Part shown: positions 26,080 through 36,152 of the stretch, piece after piece
Numbering within the stretch: position 1 is the stretch's first letter
How the letters are laid out: the number at the start of each line of letters is the position of its first letter
Source: Lachnospiraceae bacterium
Lineage (GTDB): Bacteria > Bacillota > Clostridia > Lachnospirales > Lachnospiraceae
DNA: 64,000 nucleotides
NCBI GenBank assembly: GCA_022793065.1
Contig: JAAWCE010000015.1
Location: 1-64,000, forward strand
Direction of reading: 5' to 3'
The notes under the pieces: model-generated
The model's database searches: none
Seen by the model: the letters and a program-made list of their open reading frames with translations, nothing else
What the model was told of the DNA's origin: nothing
Position numbers and translations under genes: made by a program

Positions 26080-27663
26080 TCAAACCCTTTCAATTACACA
26101 ACTGTGTTCTTTCTTCTTTGCGTCATAATTAATTCCGACTATCACAACCTCGCCGCCATAACCCTTCAATGCTGCGGGGTAATTTCTTTCGATAATCTGC
26201 CGAATCGCTCCCTCAGAAGACTTATTCCATTTCAGTTCCACAACCAGTGCCGGGAGCAATGATTTCGGTTTCGGAAGGTACACCACATCCGCAATCCCTT
26301 TCCCTGACGGAAGTTCTTCAACCTTCAAATACTGGTCAACCGCCGCAATATACGCAAATTTGATCACATAACGCAGCGCCTGTTCATCATTATAGAAAGT
26401 AGGCGCATACTGCGTATTGCGTACCTCCTCTATTGCCTTAGCCACTGCCCCTGCATTGCCGGCAATCGTATCCTCCAGAAGCTTCTGAGAACGGCTGAGC
26501 AGTTCTATCCACCTTTTGCTCACTCCCGTCCCCTCAAGTATCTCCTCAAACTCCATCCGTACCTCTTCATTTGGAATATGTGCTGTCCCGTCTTCTCTGT
26601 GCCATGTAAGGTAGCCCAGATGGATCAGCAATGTCAGCACATCATCTTTATTCCTAAATGTCTCAAAATCATTTGCAAACCTATTGGTTCTGACCTCAAT
26701 TTCTTCACCGGCTATCAGCCGCGTAATAGTTTCCTGCAGCCCTTCAAAATCCATGTTGATATACGTCATCAACGACTCTGCCGCTGAAGTCTTCTGCCAG
26801 TAAGAATCAAATCGTTTCTTCCTCATCGCCAGCATAACCGAATAAGGATTATAAATCGCTCCAACGTCCGGGAAATCATATCCATCATACCACTTTCTGG
26901 CATCCTCAAAATTCATCCCATACCTATCACACAGCCGCCTTACTTCACCCTCTGTAAAACCGGTAAACTCAGCAAACCCGTCCGGGTCAAGGATCGGATA
27001 TTCCACAAAATCTGAAATTGCCGACTGTGAGCCGTCCTTCTTGATCGGCAGAATTCCCGTCATATAAGCCGCTGCTACTACTTTCGGCGTGAAGCTGCTG
27101 TTTTTAAACCACTCCCTGAGCAGGTTTAGGTATACAGACTGGATCTCCGCATCATTTTTCGCCTCACGGATCAAGGCATCCCACTCATCAATGATAAATA
27201 CGAATTTCCTGCCTGTTTCCTCCACACAACGGAGTAAATTCTCCATAAAACTTTCCCTGATATCCAACTCCGGTCTCATGTTCTTCAGTTCCCTATGGAC
27301 AGCATCCACGATTGCATTCGGCACATCTGCCACTGATGTCCGACCTCTCTTTGCCTCAGAAATAAAACTGGTAATATCAAGGTTTACCACATAATACTGG
27401 TTCAGGTGCACCAAATACCCTTCTGTCTTTGCAATTTCCTTATCATCAAAAAGTGTATGCGAATCACAGGAACAATCATAATACGCACACAGCATCTTTG
27501 CCGCATAAGACTTGCCAAAACGCCTTGGCCTGCTGACGCAGGTCAGTTTCTCCATTGTTCCCACAGTTTTATTTACCAATGCAATCAATCCTGTTTTATC
27601 TACATATTCCGACTGCAAAATTTCTTGAAACCCTATGTTTCCGGGATTCAAATATTTCCCCAT
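26080..27663 (-). CDS. AAA-ATPase-like protein with C-terminal PD-(D/E)XK domain (DUF1703)
   Basis: A 527-residue protein of the AAA-ATPase_like plus DUF1703 type. The P-loop lies in SRPRRFGKSYAAKML (about 44-58) and Walker B is FVFIIDEWDALI (about 153-164). The C-terminal domain has the nuclease-fold signature GIADVVYLP (D about 463) and ALVVELKWNKS (E-x-K about 480-490). These proteins exist in many near-identical copies in Bacteroidetes and clostridia and are suspected of defence or mobile-element roles, but function is not established. It has its own promoter and looks like an accessory insertion next to the conserved ylxM-ffh cluster. Confidence 0.88.
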   Translation of the reverse strand: MGKYLNPGNIGFQEILQSEYVDKTGLIALVNKTVGTMEKLTCVSRPRRFGKSYAAKMLCAYYDCSCDSHTLFDDKEIAKTEGYLVHLNQYYVVNLDITSFISEAKRGRTSVADVPNAIVDAVHRELKNMRPELDIRESFMENLLRCVEETGRKFVFIIDEWDALIREAKNDAEIQSVYLNLLREWFKNSSFTPKVVAAAYMTGILPIKKDGSQSAISDFVEYPILDPDGFAEFTGFTEGEVRRLCDRYGMNFEDARKWYDGYDFPDVGAIYNPYSVMLAMRKKRFDSYWQKTSAAESLMTYINMDFEGLQETITRLIAGEEIEVRTNRFANDFETFRNKDDVLTLLIHLGYLTWHREDGTAHIPNEEVRMEFEEILEGTGVSKRWIELLSRSQKLLEDTIAGNAGAVAKAIEEVRNTQYAPTFYNDEQALRYVIKFAYIAAVDQYLKVEELPSGKGIADVVYLPKPKSLLPALVVELKWNKSSEGAIRQIIERNYPAALKGYGGEVVIVGINYDAKKKEHSCVIERV

Positions 27664-27712
27664 TGAAACTGCCCTCCATACACAAGAACTCTCACCAACG
27701 CCGCTTTGTTAA

Positions 27713-27741
27713 AGTTTAAGCCCAAAAGGTAAAAAAGTCAA
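27713..27741 (-). promoter_or_regulatory. Promoter of the AAA/DUF1703 gene
   Basis: On the - strand, TTGACT (27736-27741), 17 bases, TAAACT (27713-27718), about 50 bases before the ATG. Confidence 0.5.
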
Positions 27742-27767
27742 TTCGTCAATCAATCTATAGGCACATT

Positions 27768-28649
27768 TTACAATTTTTGACTGAAAATACTTTTATATCC
27801 TTCCCCGTAAATTTCCGTAGCGCTGGTAATAATCATAAATGCCACAGGGTCTTCCTGCCTGACTATTTCTTCAGCTCTGTGGTAAAGCTGTTTCTTCATT
27901 ACACACAATATCACTTTTTTCTCTTTGCCGCTGTATGCGCCGCTGCCGTTAATATGTGTAACCCCCGCATCCAGTTCTTTTAAAAGGCGTTCTGAAATAC
28001 TGTCGCAGAAATCGCTGATGATAAAAACCATCTTAGCTTCATCCCTTCCGTAAAGCACCACATCCAGAAGCATTGAATTGACAAATACCACCAATCCGGC
28101 ATACATAGCAGTGTCAATATTTTCAAACACAAACGCTGACGCCGCCACAATCGCCGCATCCGTAATCAGAAACAGCGCTCCCGTCTTCATATAAGGAAAA
28201 CGTAACCGCAGCAGCTTTATGACAATATCCGTTCCGCCGGAAGTTGCGCCCGCTTTAAATACCATCCCCAGAGAAACCGCAATCATGGAACCGCCTGCAA
28301 GCGCGGCCAGCAAAGGATCTTCCGTGACCGCACCGAAGGTTGACAATATATTAATTGCGAAGGAATTGATTACCGTAAAATAGAGTGTGGAAAAAATAAA
28401 TTTTACACCAAATTTCCACATTCCTATGAGCAAAATTGGAATATTAATTGCGAATGTCCAGGTACCGGTTTCCAAACCTGTGATTCTGTTTAAAATAATA
28501 GCAATTCCTGTAACACCGCCGGGCGCCAAAGAATTAGGGTCCAAAAATTGACTCACCGCTATGGCATAAATGACCGCTGCAGCAGCAATTACGACATAAT
28601 TCAAAATTCTGTCTTTTATTGTCCCTTCTTCAACATAGTCTTGTTTCAT
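27768..28649 (-). CDS. YitT family membrane protein (DUF161/DUF2179)
   Basis: A 293-residue integral membrane protein. Five to six hydrophobic segments lie between about 15 and 195, including a glycine-rich FKAGATSGGTDIV stretch typical of the family. A cytoplasmic DUF2179 domain (about 205-285) ends it. The molecular function of YitT proteins is not settled. The ATG at 28649 has an AAAGGA site 7 bases upstream. It stands alone between the AAA protein and ilvA. Confidence 0.88.
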   Translation of the reverse strand: MKQDYVEEGTIKDRILNYVVIAAAAVIYAIAVSQFLDPNSLAPGGVTGIAIILNRITGLETGTWTFAINIPILLIGMWKFGVKFIFSTLYFTVINSFAINILSTFGAVTEDPLLAALAGGSMIAVSLGMVFKAGATSGGTDIVIKLLRLRFPYMKTGALFLITDAAIVAASAFVFENIDTAMYAGLVVFVNSMLLDVVLYGRDEAKMVFIISDFCDSISERLLKELDAGVTHINGSGAYSGKEKKVILCVMKKQLYHRAEEIVRQEDPVAFMIITSATEIYGEGYKSIFSQKL

Positions 28650-28722
28650 TTCCAATTCCTTTCCCCAAAAATAATATCGTTTAAACCAGTCAAAAAATCC
28701 CCATAGAATGATAAATACTTTC

Positions 28723-28752
28723 AGTTTATCATATCATATGCGGATTTTGCAA
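28723..28752 (-). promoter_or_regulatory. Promoter of the YitT gene
   Basis: On the - strand, TTGCAA (28747-28752), 18 bases, TAAACT (28723-28728). Confidence 0.4.
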
Positions 28753-28774
28753 TTTGGACACTTATAAGGAACTG

Positions 28775-30013
28775 TTAAATATTGGTGCGAACCAATTTAG
28801 GACGATAACCTTCTTTTTCCAGAGATTCCATAATACGTTTTTTATGCTCCGTTCCAAACGCTTCCATTGTAATCCGAAGCTCCACGGCTGCATTTCTGTT
28901 GATTGAAACAAACTGATTATGCTCCAATTTGATAACATTCCCATCTGCATCCGCAATGATACCGGACACACGATAAAGCTCACCTGGCTTGTCAGGCAAA
29001 AGCACTGACACGGTAAAAATCCTGTCCCTCATAATCAATCCCTGCTGTACTACAGAAGACATGGTAATCACATCCATGTTACCGCCGCTGAGAATGGATA
29101 CAATTTTCTTATCCTTCACATCCAGATGTTTCAATGCGGCCACTGTTAAAAGTCCCGAATTTTCCACCACCATTTTATGATTCTCCACCATATCCAGGAA
29201 GGCCACTACCAATTCTTCGTCATTGACAGTGATAATGTCATCCAGATTATCTCTAAGATATGGAAAGAGTAAATTGCCTGGGGTCTTCACCGCTGTGCCG
29301 TCCGCAATGGTATTTACCCCAGACAGCGTAGTCACTTTGCCCTCCGCCAGAGAGACCTGCATACAGTTTGCCCCCGCCGGTTCCACACCGATGACTCGAA
29401 TCTTAGGATTCAAAAGTTTTGCCAATACAGAAACGCCGGTAGCCAGTCCGCCGCCGCCAATGGGAACCAGTATATAGTCCACCAGCGGCAATTCTTTTAC
29501 AATTTCCATGGCAATTGTTCCCTGTCCCGTGGCAACTGCCAGGTCATCAAAAGGGTGAATAAAGGTATAGCCATGTTCCTCTGCCAATTCGTAAGCTCTT
29601 GCACATGCCTCGTCATACACATTTCCATGCAGAACTACTTCCGCGCCATAGCTCTTAGTGCGGTTTACCTTGATTAACGGTGTGGTAGTCGGCATAACAA
29701 TGGTCGCTTTTGCACCATAACATTTTGCAGCATAAGCCACTCCCTGGGCATGATTGCCTGCGGAAGCGGTAATCAGCCCCTTCCCTCGCTCTTCCTCCGT
29801 TAGAGTGCTAATTTTATAATAGGCCCCCCGAAGCTTATACGCTCCGGTAAACTGCATATTTTCCGGTTTTAAATACACTTTATTCCCGGTCTGAGCACTG
29901 AGAAAATCACTGAATACAAGCTTTGTTTCCAGTGTCACTCTTTTTACCACTTCCGATGCCTCTTCAAATCTATTTAATGTTAGCATTTGATCTTCCATTT
30001 GTATTTTGTTCAT
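28775..30013 (-). CDS. ilvA: Threonine ammonia-lyase with ACT domain
   Basis: A 412-residue PLP enzyme that deaminates threonine to 2-oxobutyrate, for isoleucine synthesis or threonine fermentation. The PLP lysine is in FTGAYKLRGA (about 55-64), the phosphate-binding loop is SAGNHAQG, and the glycine-rich loop is PIGGGGLATG. A single ACT domain (about 330-405, FTVSVLLPDKPGELYRV) suggests amino-acid control. The form matches the shorter single-ACT type found in clostridia. It begins 23 bases after the ftsY stop, and no T-box leader is visible, so it is expressed with the smc-ftsY genes. Confidence 0.93.
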   Translation of the reverse strand: MNKIQMEDQMLTLNRFEEASEVVKRVTLETKLVFSDFLSAQTGNKVYLKPENMQFTGAYKLRGAYYKISTLTEEERGKGLITASAGNHAQGVAYAAKCYGAKATIVMPTTTPLIKVNRTKSYGAEVVLHGNVYDEACARAYELAEEHGYTFIHPFDDLAVATGQGTIAMEIVKELPLVDYILVPIGGGGLATGVSVLAKLLNPKIRVIGVEPAGANCMQVSLAEGKVTTLSGVNTIADGTAVKTPGNLLFPYLRDNLDDIITVNDEELVVAFLDMVENHKMVVENSGLLTVAALKHLDVKDKKIVSILSGGNMDVITMSSVVQQGLIMRDRIFTVSVLLPDKPGELYRVSGIIADADGNVIKLEHNQFVSINRNAAVELRITMEAFGTEHKKRIMESLEKEGYRPKLVRTNI

Positions 30014-30036
30014 CCTTTCCTATGATTTCAAGACAC

Positions 30037-31344
30037 TCATTGCGCCTCATTAGCTGCTTCCTCTTCTATCTTCACGTCAAACAAAGCATTGACAAACTCA
30101 TCTGAATCAAATTTTTGTAAATCATCAATAGTTTCTCCTACACCGATATATTTCACCGGCACACGCAGCTCAGATTGGATTGCCACTGCAATCCCCCCTT
30201 TTGCCGTCCCATCCATTTTCGTCAGAATAATTCCTGTCAGCTCTGCAACCGTTCCAAATTCTCTTGCCTGCACCAATGCGTTCTGTCCTGTGGTCCCGTC
30301 CAAAACAATCAAATTTTCCCGATGGGCATTTGGATACTCTCTGTCAATAATGCGATTCATCTTCCGAAGTTCTTCCATCAAATTTTTCTTATTATGCAGC
30401 CTGCCCGCCGTATCAATCAGAAGCACATCCACTCCCCTTGCTTTGGCGGCGTTTACCGCATCAAAAACCACGCTGGCCGGGTCTGCTCCTTCATTGCCGC
30501 CCACCATGGGAACGTCTGCACGCCGCGCCCATTCCGCCAACTGATCCCCTGCTGCCGCCCGAAATGTATCCGCAGCGGCAATCAAGACTTTCCGGCCTTC
30601 ATCTTTCAATTTGCCTGCCAGTTTTCCTACGGAGGTTGTCTTTCCAACCCCATTGACGCCAATTACCATAATGACGGACTGCTGTTTTTCAAAATCATAC
30701 GCGGTTTCGTCCACGCGCATTTGTTCTTTGATCCCCTCAATCAAAAGCTGTTTACATGCGTGAGGTTCCTTAATATGCTGTTCCTTAATCTGGCTTTTTA
30801 ACCTTGCTACAATTTCCATTGTGGCGTTCACACCGATATCGCCCATAATGAGAATTTCTTCCAACTCCTCATAAAAATCATCGTCAATGGCGGAAAAGCC
30901 GTTGAACAGGGAATCAATTCCTCTGACAATATTGTCTCTGGTTTTTGCTAACCCCGCTTTTAACTTAGCAAAAAAGCTCTTCTTTTCCTTTCCTCTTTTT
31001 TCGTCAGCCTCTGTCTGTTCCTCCTTCGGGATTGTTTCCTCCAAAATGCTTTCCTCCGGCGCATCCTCTTTTTCTGTCTGCGCCGCTGTCATGGGTTCTG
31101 GTGTCTGTTGCGGTTGGTCCGGTGTGGTCTGTTCCACATCCTCAATCATTTCACTGAGGTCCGACAGGGTCTGTTCCCCATTTTCAGTCATTTGTGCGGA
31201 TTCATCCACCTCCGGCGCTTCCCCTGGAGTTGCCTCCGAATCACTTTCCCTTTCAGCGTCCCTCTGATCTAACCCATTCTCTTCCAGAATATTTTCCTGC
31301 TCCGCATTACGTTTTTTCCTTTTAAACAGTTCCCTAAGGCCCAT
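30037..31344 (-). CDS. ftsY: SRP receptor FtsY
   Basis: A 435-residue GTPase that receives ribosome-SRP complexes at the membrane. The first 130 residues are highly acidic and rich in Glu, Thr and Gln, like the variable A domain. NG domain motifs follow: GVNGVGKTTSVGKLA, DTFRAAAGDQL, DTAGRLHNKKNL and TKMDGTAKGG. It lies 95 bases after smc, the usual order in Firmicutes. The cognate Ffh is at 24 kb, in a separate transcription unit. Confidence 0.96.
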   Translation of the reverse strand: MGLRELFKRKKRNAEQENILEENGLDQRDAERESDSEATPGEAPEVDESAQMTENGEQTLSDLSEMIEDVEQTTPDQPQQTPEPMTAAQTEKEDAPEESILEETIPKEEQTEADEKRGKEKKSFFAKLKAGLAKTRDNIVRGIDSLFNGFSAIDDDFYEELEEILIMGDIGVNATMEIVARLKSQIKEQHIKEPHACKQLLIEGIKEQMRVDETAYDFEKQQSVIMVIGVNGVGKTTSVGKLAGKLKDEGRKVLIAAADTFRAAAGDQLAEWARRADVPMVGGNEGADPASVVFDAVNAAKARGVDVLLIDTAGRLHNKKNLMEELRKMNRIIDREYPNAHRENLIVLDGTTGQNALVQAREFGTVAELTGIILTKMDGTAKGGIAVAIQSELRVPVKYIGVGETIDDLQKFDSDEFVNALFDVKIEEEAANEAQ

Positions 31345-31439
31345 ACTTTTACCCCCTTAATTCCATACTATGTTCGCAATAACGTTCCTGTCGCAACGCC
31401 CCAAAACTGCTTTCACAATTCTCACCCTACTATTTCCAC

Positions 31440-34400
31440 CTAATCATCCAATTCTTTGTCAATCAAATTCACACTGACCAGCGTGGACACTCCTTTTTCC
31501 TGCATTGTGATGCCGTAAAGCCTGTCCACCTGTTCCATTGTGCCTCTTCGGTGTGTAATAACAATAAACTGGGTATTCTTTGTCAGCTTATGTAAATATT
31601 TCGCAAATCTTCCCACATTAGAATCATCTAAGGCAGCCTCAATCTCATCTAACAGACAGAACGGTGACGGTTTCAGGTTTTGTATAGCAAACAAAAGGGA
31701 TATGGCAGTCAACGCCTTCTCTCCACCGGAAAGCTGCATCATATTTTGCAGCTTTTTTCCAGGCGGCTGCGCAATAATGCGGATACCCGCTTCCAAAATA
31801 TCTTCCTCTTCCATCAATTCCAGTGTCCCTTTTCCGCCGCCAAACAATTCTTTAAACACTTTATCAAACTCACGGGTAATTTCCGTAAATTTTTCGGCAA
31901 ACTGTCTTCTCATTGCGCTGTCAAGTTCCTGAATAATACCCTCCAGCGTCTTCTCCGCTTCCACCAGGTCATCATGCTGAGTCTTCATAAAAGTAAAACG
32001 TTCCATCAGGTTTTTATAATCCTCTATCGCGTTTACATTCACATCACCCAATTTCCGAATCTCATCCTTTAAAGCAGATATTTCCTTTTTCATCGCAGCT
32101 AAGTCCGTCATTGCTTCATCTCGGACAGAAGCCGCATCGCTTAAGGTAATTTCATATTCGTCCCACATATAATTAATCTGTGTCTCAAGGGATTCTTCCA
32201 GCTTTTCCTTTTGAACATTCAAACGATATACTTCTTTGTCCAGTGCGGACAATTTCTCAGAAAGTTCTTCACGCCTTTCAAAAAAACGCTTCTGCTTTCC
32301 CGACAATTCCTCTTTTTGAGCAGTATCTTTCTCCAATTTCACCTGAGAAGTATTCTGTGTATCAAAAGAAGCTGCGATCGCCCCCTCAATCTCAACTATA
32401 CTCTGCTCTTTCCGTTTGGCCTCCCGGCTATTTTCATCCAACGCTTGCATTACCTGGGTCAGTTCTGACCGCGCCCTGTTGATTTCTCCATTGATACGGT
32501 CTACATTGGCCTGCTTAAAGTCCATGGCCTGACGCATTTTTTCAACCTTTAAATCCCATTCGGATACATGAACGGCTGCTTCCGTTTCTTCTGCCCGCTC
32601 CTTTCCCAGTTCCTCCTGCAATTTTGCAATTTGTTCCTGTGTCTGCCGTTCCAATTCCTCACTTGCACGCAATTCCTGTCCTGTGGTTTCCTTATCCTTT
32701 TTTATCTCCAAAATCTGATTCTCTATTTCCTTTTCCTCCAGACGCAGGGACGCCGCTCCTTCCACTTCCTCTTTCATACGCTCCCTTGTCTGGCTGATAT
32801 TCAGTCTGGCCGTATTTTGTTCTATTGATTTTCGCTGAATATCAGACTTTAAAGCCTCCAGTTCCACACGAAGTTGATTACGTCTTGTCTTAGTGTTCGC
32901 TATCTCCTGGTTGATTTCCCCAATTGCAGCTTTCAGTTTTCCTACATTTTTCTCTAGTTCGTCCAACTCCCGGCGCCTGCCTAACAGATTACTGCTGTTC
33001 TTAAAAGCGCCCCCGCTGATAGCGCCCCCTGGAACTAACTGTTCGCCCTCCAATGTCACAATCCGGAGACTATGCCTGTATTTTCCCGCCAATTTCACAG
33101 CATGATCCACATGGTCAACCACAACGATACGCCCCAGCAAAGACTTTGCCACATCTTGATATTTCTCGTCAATCTGTATCAGTTCATTTGCCGTACCCAT
33201 AACCCCAGGCTCGGAAAGCACTTCGGGCCGATGAAATGTTTGCGCGTTTGTAATGCTGGTAAGCGGCAGAAACGTTGCCCGCCCAAGCTTGCCCGTTTTC
33301 AAAAAAGAAATCATCTGTTTGGCAGTTTCTTCATTATCAGTAACAATATTTTGGATATTTCCTCCCAGAGCGGTTTCAATGGCAACTTCGTATTTTTTTT
33401 CCACTTTGATTATGTCCGCTACAACGCCGATAATCCCTTTGTTTTTTTCCTTCTGTTCCATTACCTTTTTGACGCTGCCGCCATATCCCTCATATCTTTC
33501 GGTCAAATTGGCAAGCGCTTCCAATCTGGAATTTTCTCGATGATAGGCGCTTTGACTTTCCCGCAAACCGGCGTCCTTTTGGGTCAGCACCATACGGATT
33601 TCCCCCAACTCTTTCTCCATGGCGCCTTCACGGTCCCTCATAAGACGAATCTCTTCTGTAATTTTCTCAAAATCTGCTTCCAGCTTTCTGATGGTTTCCT
33701 CTCTTGCCGCCTCGTCAGACTTTGCACGCAAAAGCCTGGAATTCAATTCCGCCCGCCGGATATTTACCTGTTCCATCATAGTATCAAACCGCCCCATTTT
33801 CGTCTTTATGGTGGCCCTTTGGTTCAATTCTGTAATAATGGTATTCTTTCCTGATTCTATCTCGTCATTCAACCGGGTAATCTTTTTCTGAATTTCCTCC
33901 AGTTTCTCCCTTGCGGCTTCAGCAGCTCCGGTAATCTCCTGTACCTGAGCATCTGCGGAAATCTTTTCATTCAAAATATCATCTTTCTCCTGATTTTTCC
34001 CCGTAATTTCCTCCTGCAGCGCATCACGCCTGTTATTCAGATGGGCTTCGCTGCCTTTGGCAGAATTAATCTGTTCCTTTAGGACATCCCTCTCCCCCTC
34101 CAATTTGCCACGCCGCAGCCCCGCCTCCGTGACGCTGCTTCTGGCTTGTTCTATGGCCTTTTCCAATATCTCTAATTCCGTCTGAATCCGCTCATACTCT
34201 TCTCTAATGCTTTCATACCCCGCCTTTGTTTCGGAAAGCTCTCCGCTTGCAATGCCAAATTTCTCATTTGCATCCTGCAGTTGTTCCCGCAGACGTGCAT
34301 TTTCCAGCAAAAATACATTTACATCCAAATTTTTCAACGCTTCTTTTTTGCGCAGATAAATTCTGGCCGTTTCTGATTGGCGCTCCAATGGTCCGATCTG

Positions 34401-35000
34401 TTTCTCCAGTTCTGTTAAAATATCGTTGACACGAATCAAATTTTGCTTCTCATTTTCCAGTTTTGTCTGCGCAGCAGCCTTTCTGCGCTTAAATTTCACA
34501 ATACCCGCGGCCTCGTCAAAAAGTTCTCTGCGCTCCTCCGGTTTGCCGCTCAATATTTTGTCAATCTGCCCCTGCCCGATAATGGAGTACCCCTCCTTAC
34601 CGATTCCAGTATCATAGAAGAGTTCATTCACATCTTTCAATCTGCATGGGCTTCCATTCATCAGATATTCGCTTTCTCCGGAACGGTAAATACGCCTCGC
34701 CACCGTCACTTCCTGAAAATCAATGGCAAGCTGATGATCCGAGTTGTCTAATGTAATAGCAACATAGGCATAGCTTAAAGGCTTCCTATTCTCTGTGCCC
34801 GAGAAAATGACATCCTGCATACTGGCGCCACGCAATTGTTTTACGCGCTGTTCCCCCAAAACCCAGCGAACTGCGTCGGCCACATTGCTTTTTCCGCTCC
34901 CATTGGGCCCCACAATCCCTGTGATACCGTTATGAAACTGGAAATTTATCTTATTTGCAAAGGATTTAAAGCCTTGCACCTCAATACTTTTTAAATACAT
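31440..35000 (-). CDS. smc: Chromosome partition protein Smc
   Basis: A 1186-residue SMC ATPase that organises and segregates the chromosome with ScpA and ScpB (not in this window). Walker A is GPNGSGKSN (about 32-40). Two long coiled coils flank a hinge (about 500-680, with KGIIGVVADIIKVEKKYE and LVPGGAISGGAF). The C-terminal head has LSGGEKALTAISLLFAI and LLDEIEAALDD. Length is typical. Its start overlaps the end of rnc by 20 bases. Confidence 0.97.
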   Translation of the reverse strand: MYLKSIEVQGFKSFANKINFQFHNGITGIVGPNGSGKSNVADAVRWVLGEQRVKQLRGASMQDVIFSGTENRKPLSYAYVAITLDNSDHQLAIDFQEVTVARRIYRSGESEYLMNGSPCRLKDVNELFYDTGIGKEGYSIIGQGQIDKILSGKPEERRELFDEAAGIVKFKRRKAAAQTKLENEKQNLIRVNDILTELEKQIGPLERQSETARIYLRKKEALKNLDVNVFLLENARLREQLQDANEKFGIASGELSETKAGYESIREEYERIQTELEILEKAIEQARSSVTEAGLRRGKLEGERDVLKEQINSAKGSEAHLNNRRDALQEEITGKNQEKDDILNEKISADAQVQEITGAAEAAREKLEEIQKKITRLNDEIESGKNTIITELNQRATIKTKMGRFDTMMEQVNIRRAELNSRLLRAKSDEAAREETIRKLEADFEKITEEIRLMRDREGAMEKELGEIRMVLTQKDAGLRESQSAYHRENSRLEALANLTERYEGYGGSVKKVMEQKEKNKGIIGVVADIIKVEKKYEVAIETALGGNIQNIVTDNEETAKQMISFLKTGKLGRATFLPLTSITNAQTFHRPEVLSEPGVMGTANELIQIDEKYQDVAKSLLGRIVVVDHVDHAVKLAGKYRHSLRIVTLEGEQLVPGGAISGGAFKNSSNLLGRRRELDELEKNVGKLKAAIGEINQEIANTKTRRNQLRVELEALKSDIQRKSIEQNTARLNISQTRERMKEEVEGAASLRLEEKEIENQILEIKKDKETTGQELRASEELERQTQEQIAKLQEELGKERAEETEAAVHVSEWDLKVEKMRQAMDFKQANVDRINGEINRARSELTQVMQALDENSREAKRKEQSIVEIEGAIAASFDTQNTSQVKLEKDTAQKEELSGKQKRFFERREELSEKLSALDKEVYRLNVQKEKLEESLETQINYMWDEYEITLSDAASVRDEAMTDLAAMKKEISALKDEIRKLGDVNVNAIEDYKNLMERFTFMKTQHDDLVEAEKTLEGIIQELDSAMRRQFAEKFTEITREFDKVFKELFGGGKGTLELMEEEDILEAGIRIIAQPPGKKLQNMMQLSGGEKALTAISLLFAIQNLKPSPFCLLDEIEAALDDSNVGRFAKYLHKLTKNTQFIVITHRRGTMEQVDRLYGITMQEKGVSTLVSVNLIDKELDD

Positions 35001-35697
35001 ATCCTCTATCCCTCAAAAGCAGTAAAGCGCTGTACGCCGCCTGCTGCTCCGCCGCTTTTTTCGTCTTTCCCGCTCCCCTGCCCAGGATTTCGCCTTCCAT
35101 CTGCACTGACACATGAAATACCTTATCATGTTCGGGACCGCTTACTTCCAGTAATTCATAACTATATTCCTTCTTCAGTTTCCCCTGAATCAATTCCTGC
35201 AAATTGCTCTTACTATCATAAAACAGTTGTTTATCTTCCAAATCCGAAAGGATAAAACGATCTATAAACGCTTTTGCACGCTCCATACCCCCGTCCAAAT
35301 ATATAGCTCCAATTACAGCCTCCATGACATCACTGGTCAGGCTATCCCTGCTGCGGCCGCCCGTGTTCTCTTCTCCCTTTCCCAAAAGCATAAACTGCCC
35401 CAGTTCCAAATCTCTCGCACAAAAGGCAAGGGCGGGCTCACACACCATGGAAGCACGCATTTTCGTCAATTCTCCCTCCGGCAAATCACTGTGCTGCTGA
35501 AAAAGGAATTCACTGGCTACCAACTCCAGCACCGCATCTCCCAGAAACTCCAGGCGTTCATAGTTCTCCTGCTTACGAATCCGCTGCTCATTGGTAAAAG
35601 AACTGTGTGTCATGGCCTGTTTCAACAATGCCGGATTCCGAAATTCATATCCGATACGTTGTTCCAACAGCTCCAAAGTAAAACGATTTGCTTCCAA
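34981..35697 (-). CDS. rnc: Ribonuclease III
   Basis: A 238-residue double-strand RNA nuclease for rRNA and mRNA processing. The catalytic signature is ERLEFLGDAVLEL and the second acidic site falls in DVMEAVIGAIYLD. The C-terminal dsRNA-binding domain contains GRGAGKTKKAAEQQAAYSAL. The best start is a TTG at 35697 with GGAGG about 10 bases upstream; an in-frame TTG at 35757 has no site. It overlaps smc by 20 bases. Confidence 0.94.
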   Translation of the reverse strand: MEANRFTLELLEQRIGYEFRNPALLKQAMTHSSFTNEQRIRKQENYERLEFLGDAVLELVASEFLFQQHSDLPEGELTKMRASMVCEPALAFCARDLELGQFMLLGKGEENTGGRSRDSLTSDVMEAVIGAIYLDGGMERAKAFIDRFILSDLEDKQLFYDSKSNLQELIQGKLKKEYSYELLEVSGPEHDKVFHVSVQMEGEILGRGAGKTKKAAEQQAAYSALLLLRDRGYVFKKY

Positions 35698-35898
35698 TAT
35701 TTCTTTACCTCCCTCTCTTGCTGCATGACCAGTTCTCTGACAGACACCCCTCGCCAAAGCATAGGTCCTGTTACAACTTTCACCAAAGAATTACACCTTA
35801 AGCACCTGGGCCCAATGTCCTTGTATCAGAAGTAACAATAAACGCAAATGAGCAGCCACCAATCGGACTGCTCTATAAAATCTTATTTATGCCCGGCC
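35698..35898. other. acpP-rnc intergenic region with hairpin
   Basis: About 200 bases. A GAGCAG/CTGCTC hairpin (35850-35873) follows the acpP stop on the - strand, with only a weak T-rich tail. It may attenuate transcription between acpP, which must be abundant, and rnc-smc-ftsY. Nothing else is recognised. Confidence 0.4.
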
Positions 35899-36129
35899 TT
35901 AACTTAATGCACCTTTGATTAATTCTACGGCTTCTTCCACAGTAGAAATCTTTTCTGCCTTTTCAGCGGGAATTTCAATATCAAATTCTTCTTCGATGCC
36001 CATAACAATCTGAAATACATCCAGAGAATCTGCGCCCAGGTCATCTATAAAAGTGGTGTCCATAGTGATTTCATCCGGGTCCACATTCAATACTTCTGCA
36101 ATTACATTCTTTAACTTTTCAAATTCCAT
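35899..36129 (-). CDS. acpP: Acyl carrier protein
   Basis: A 76-residue acidic carrier for fatty acid synthesis. The phosphopantetheine attachment serine is in [13 protein letters not shown] (about residue 36). It lies downstream of plsX (23 bases), whose product uses acyl-ACP, and has a strong AGGAGG site. Confidence 0.97.
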   Translation of the reverse strand: MEFEKLKNVIAEVLNVDPDEITMDTTFIDDLGADSLDVFQIVMGIEEEFDIEIPAEKAEKISTVEEAVELIKGALS

Positions 36130-36152
36130 GCTGTTTCCTCCTTTCCTTCTTT

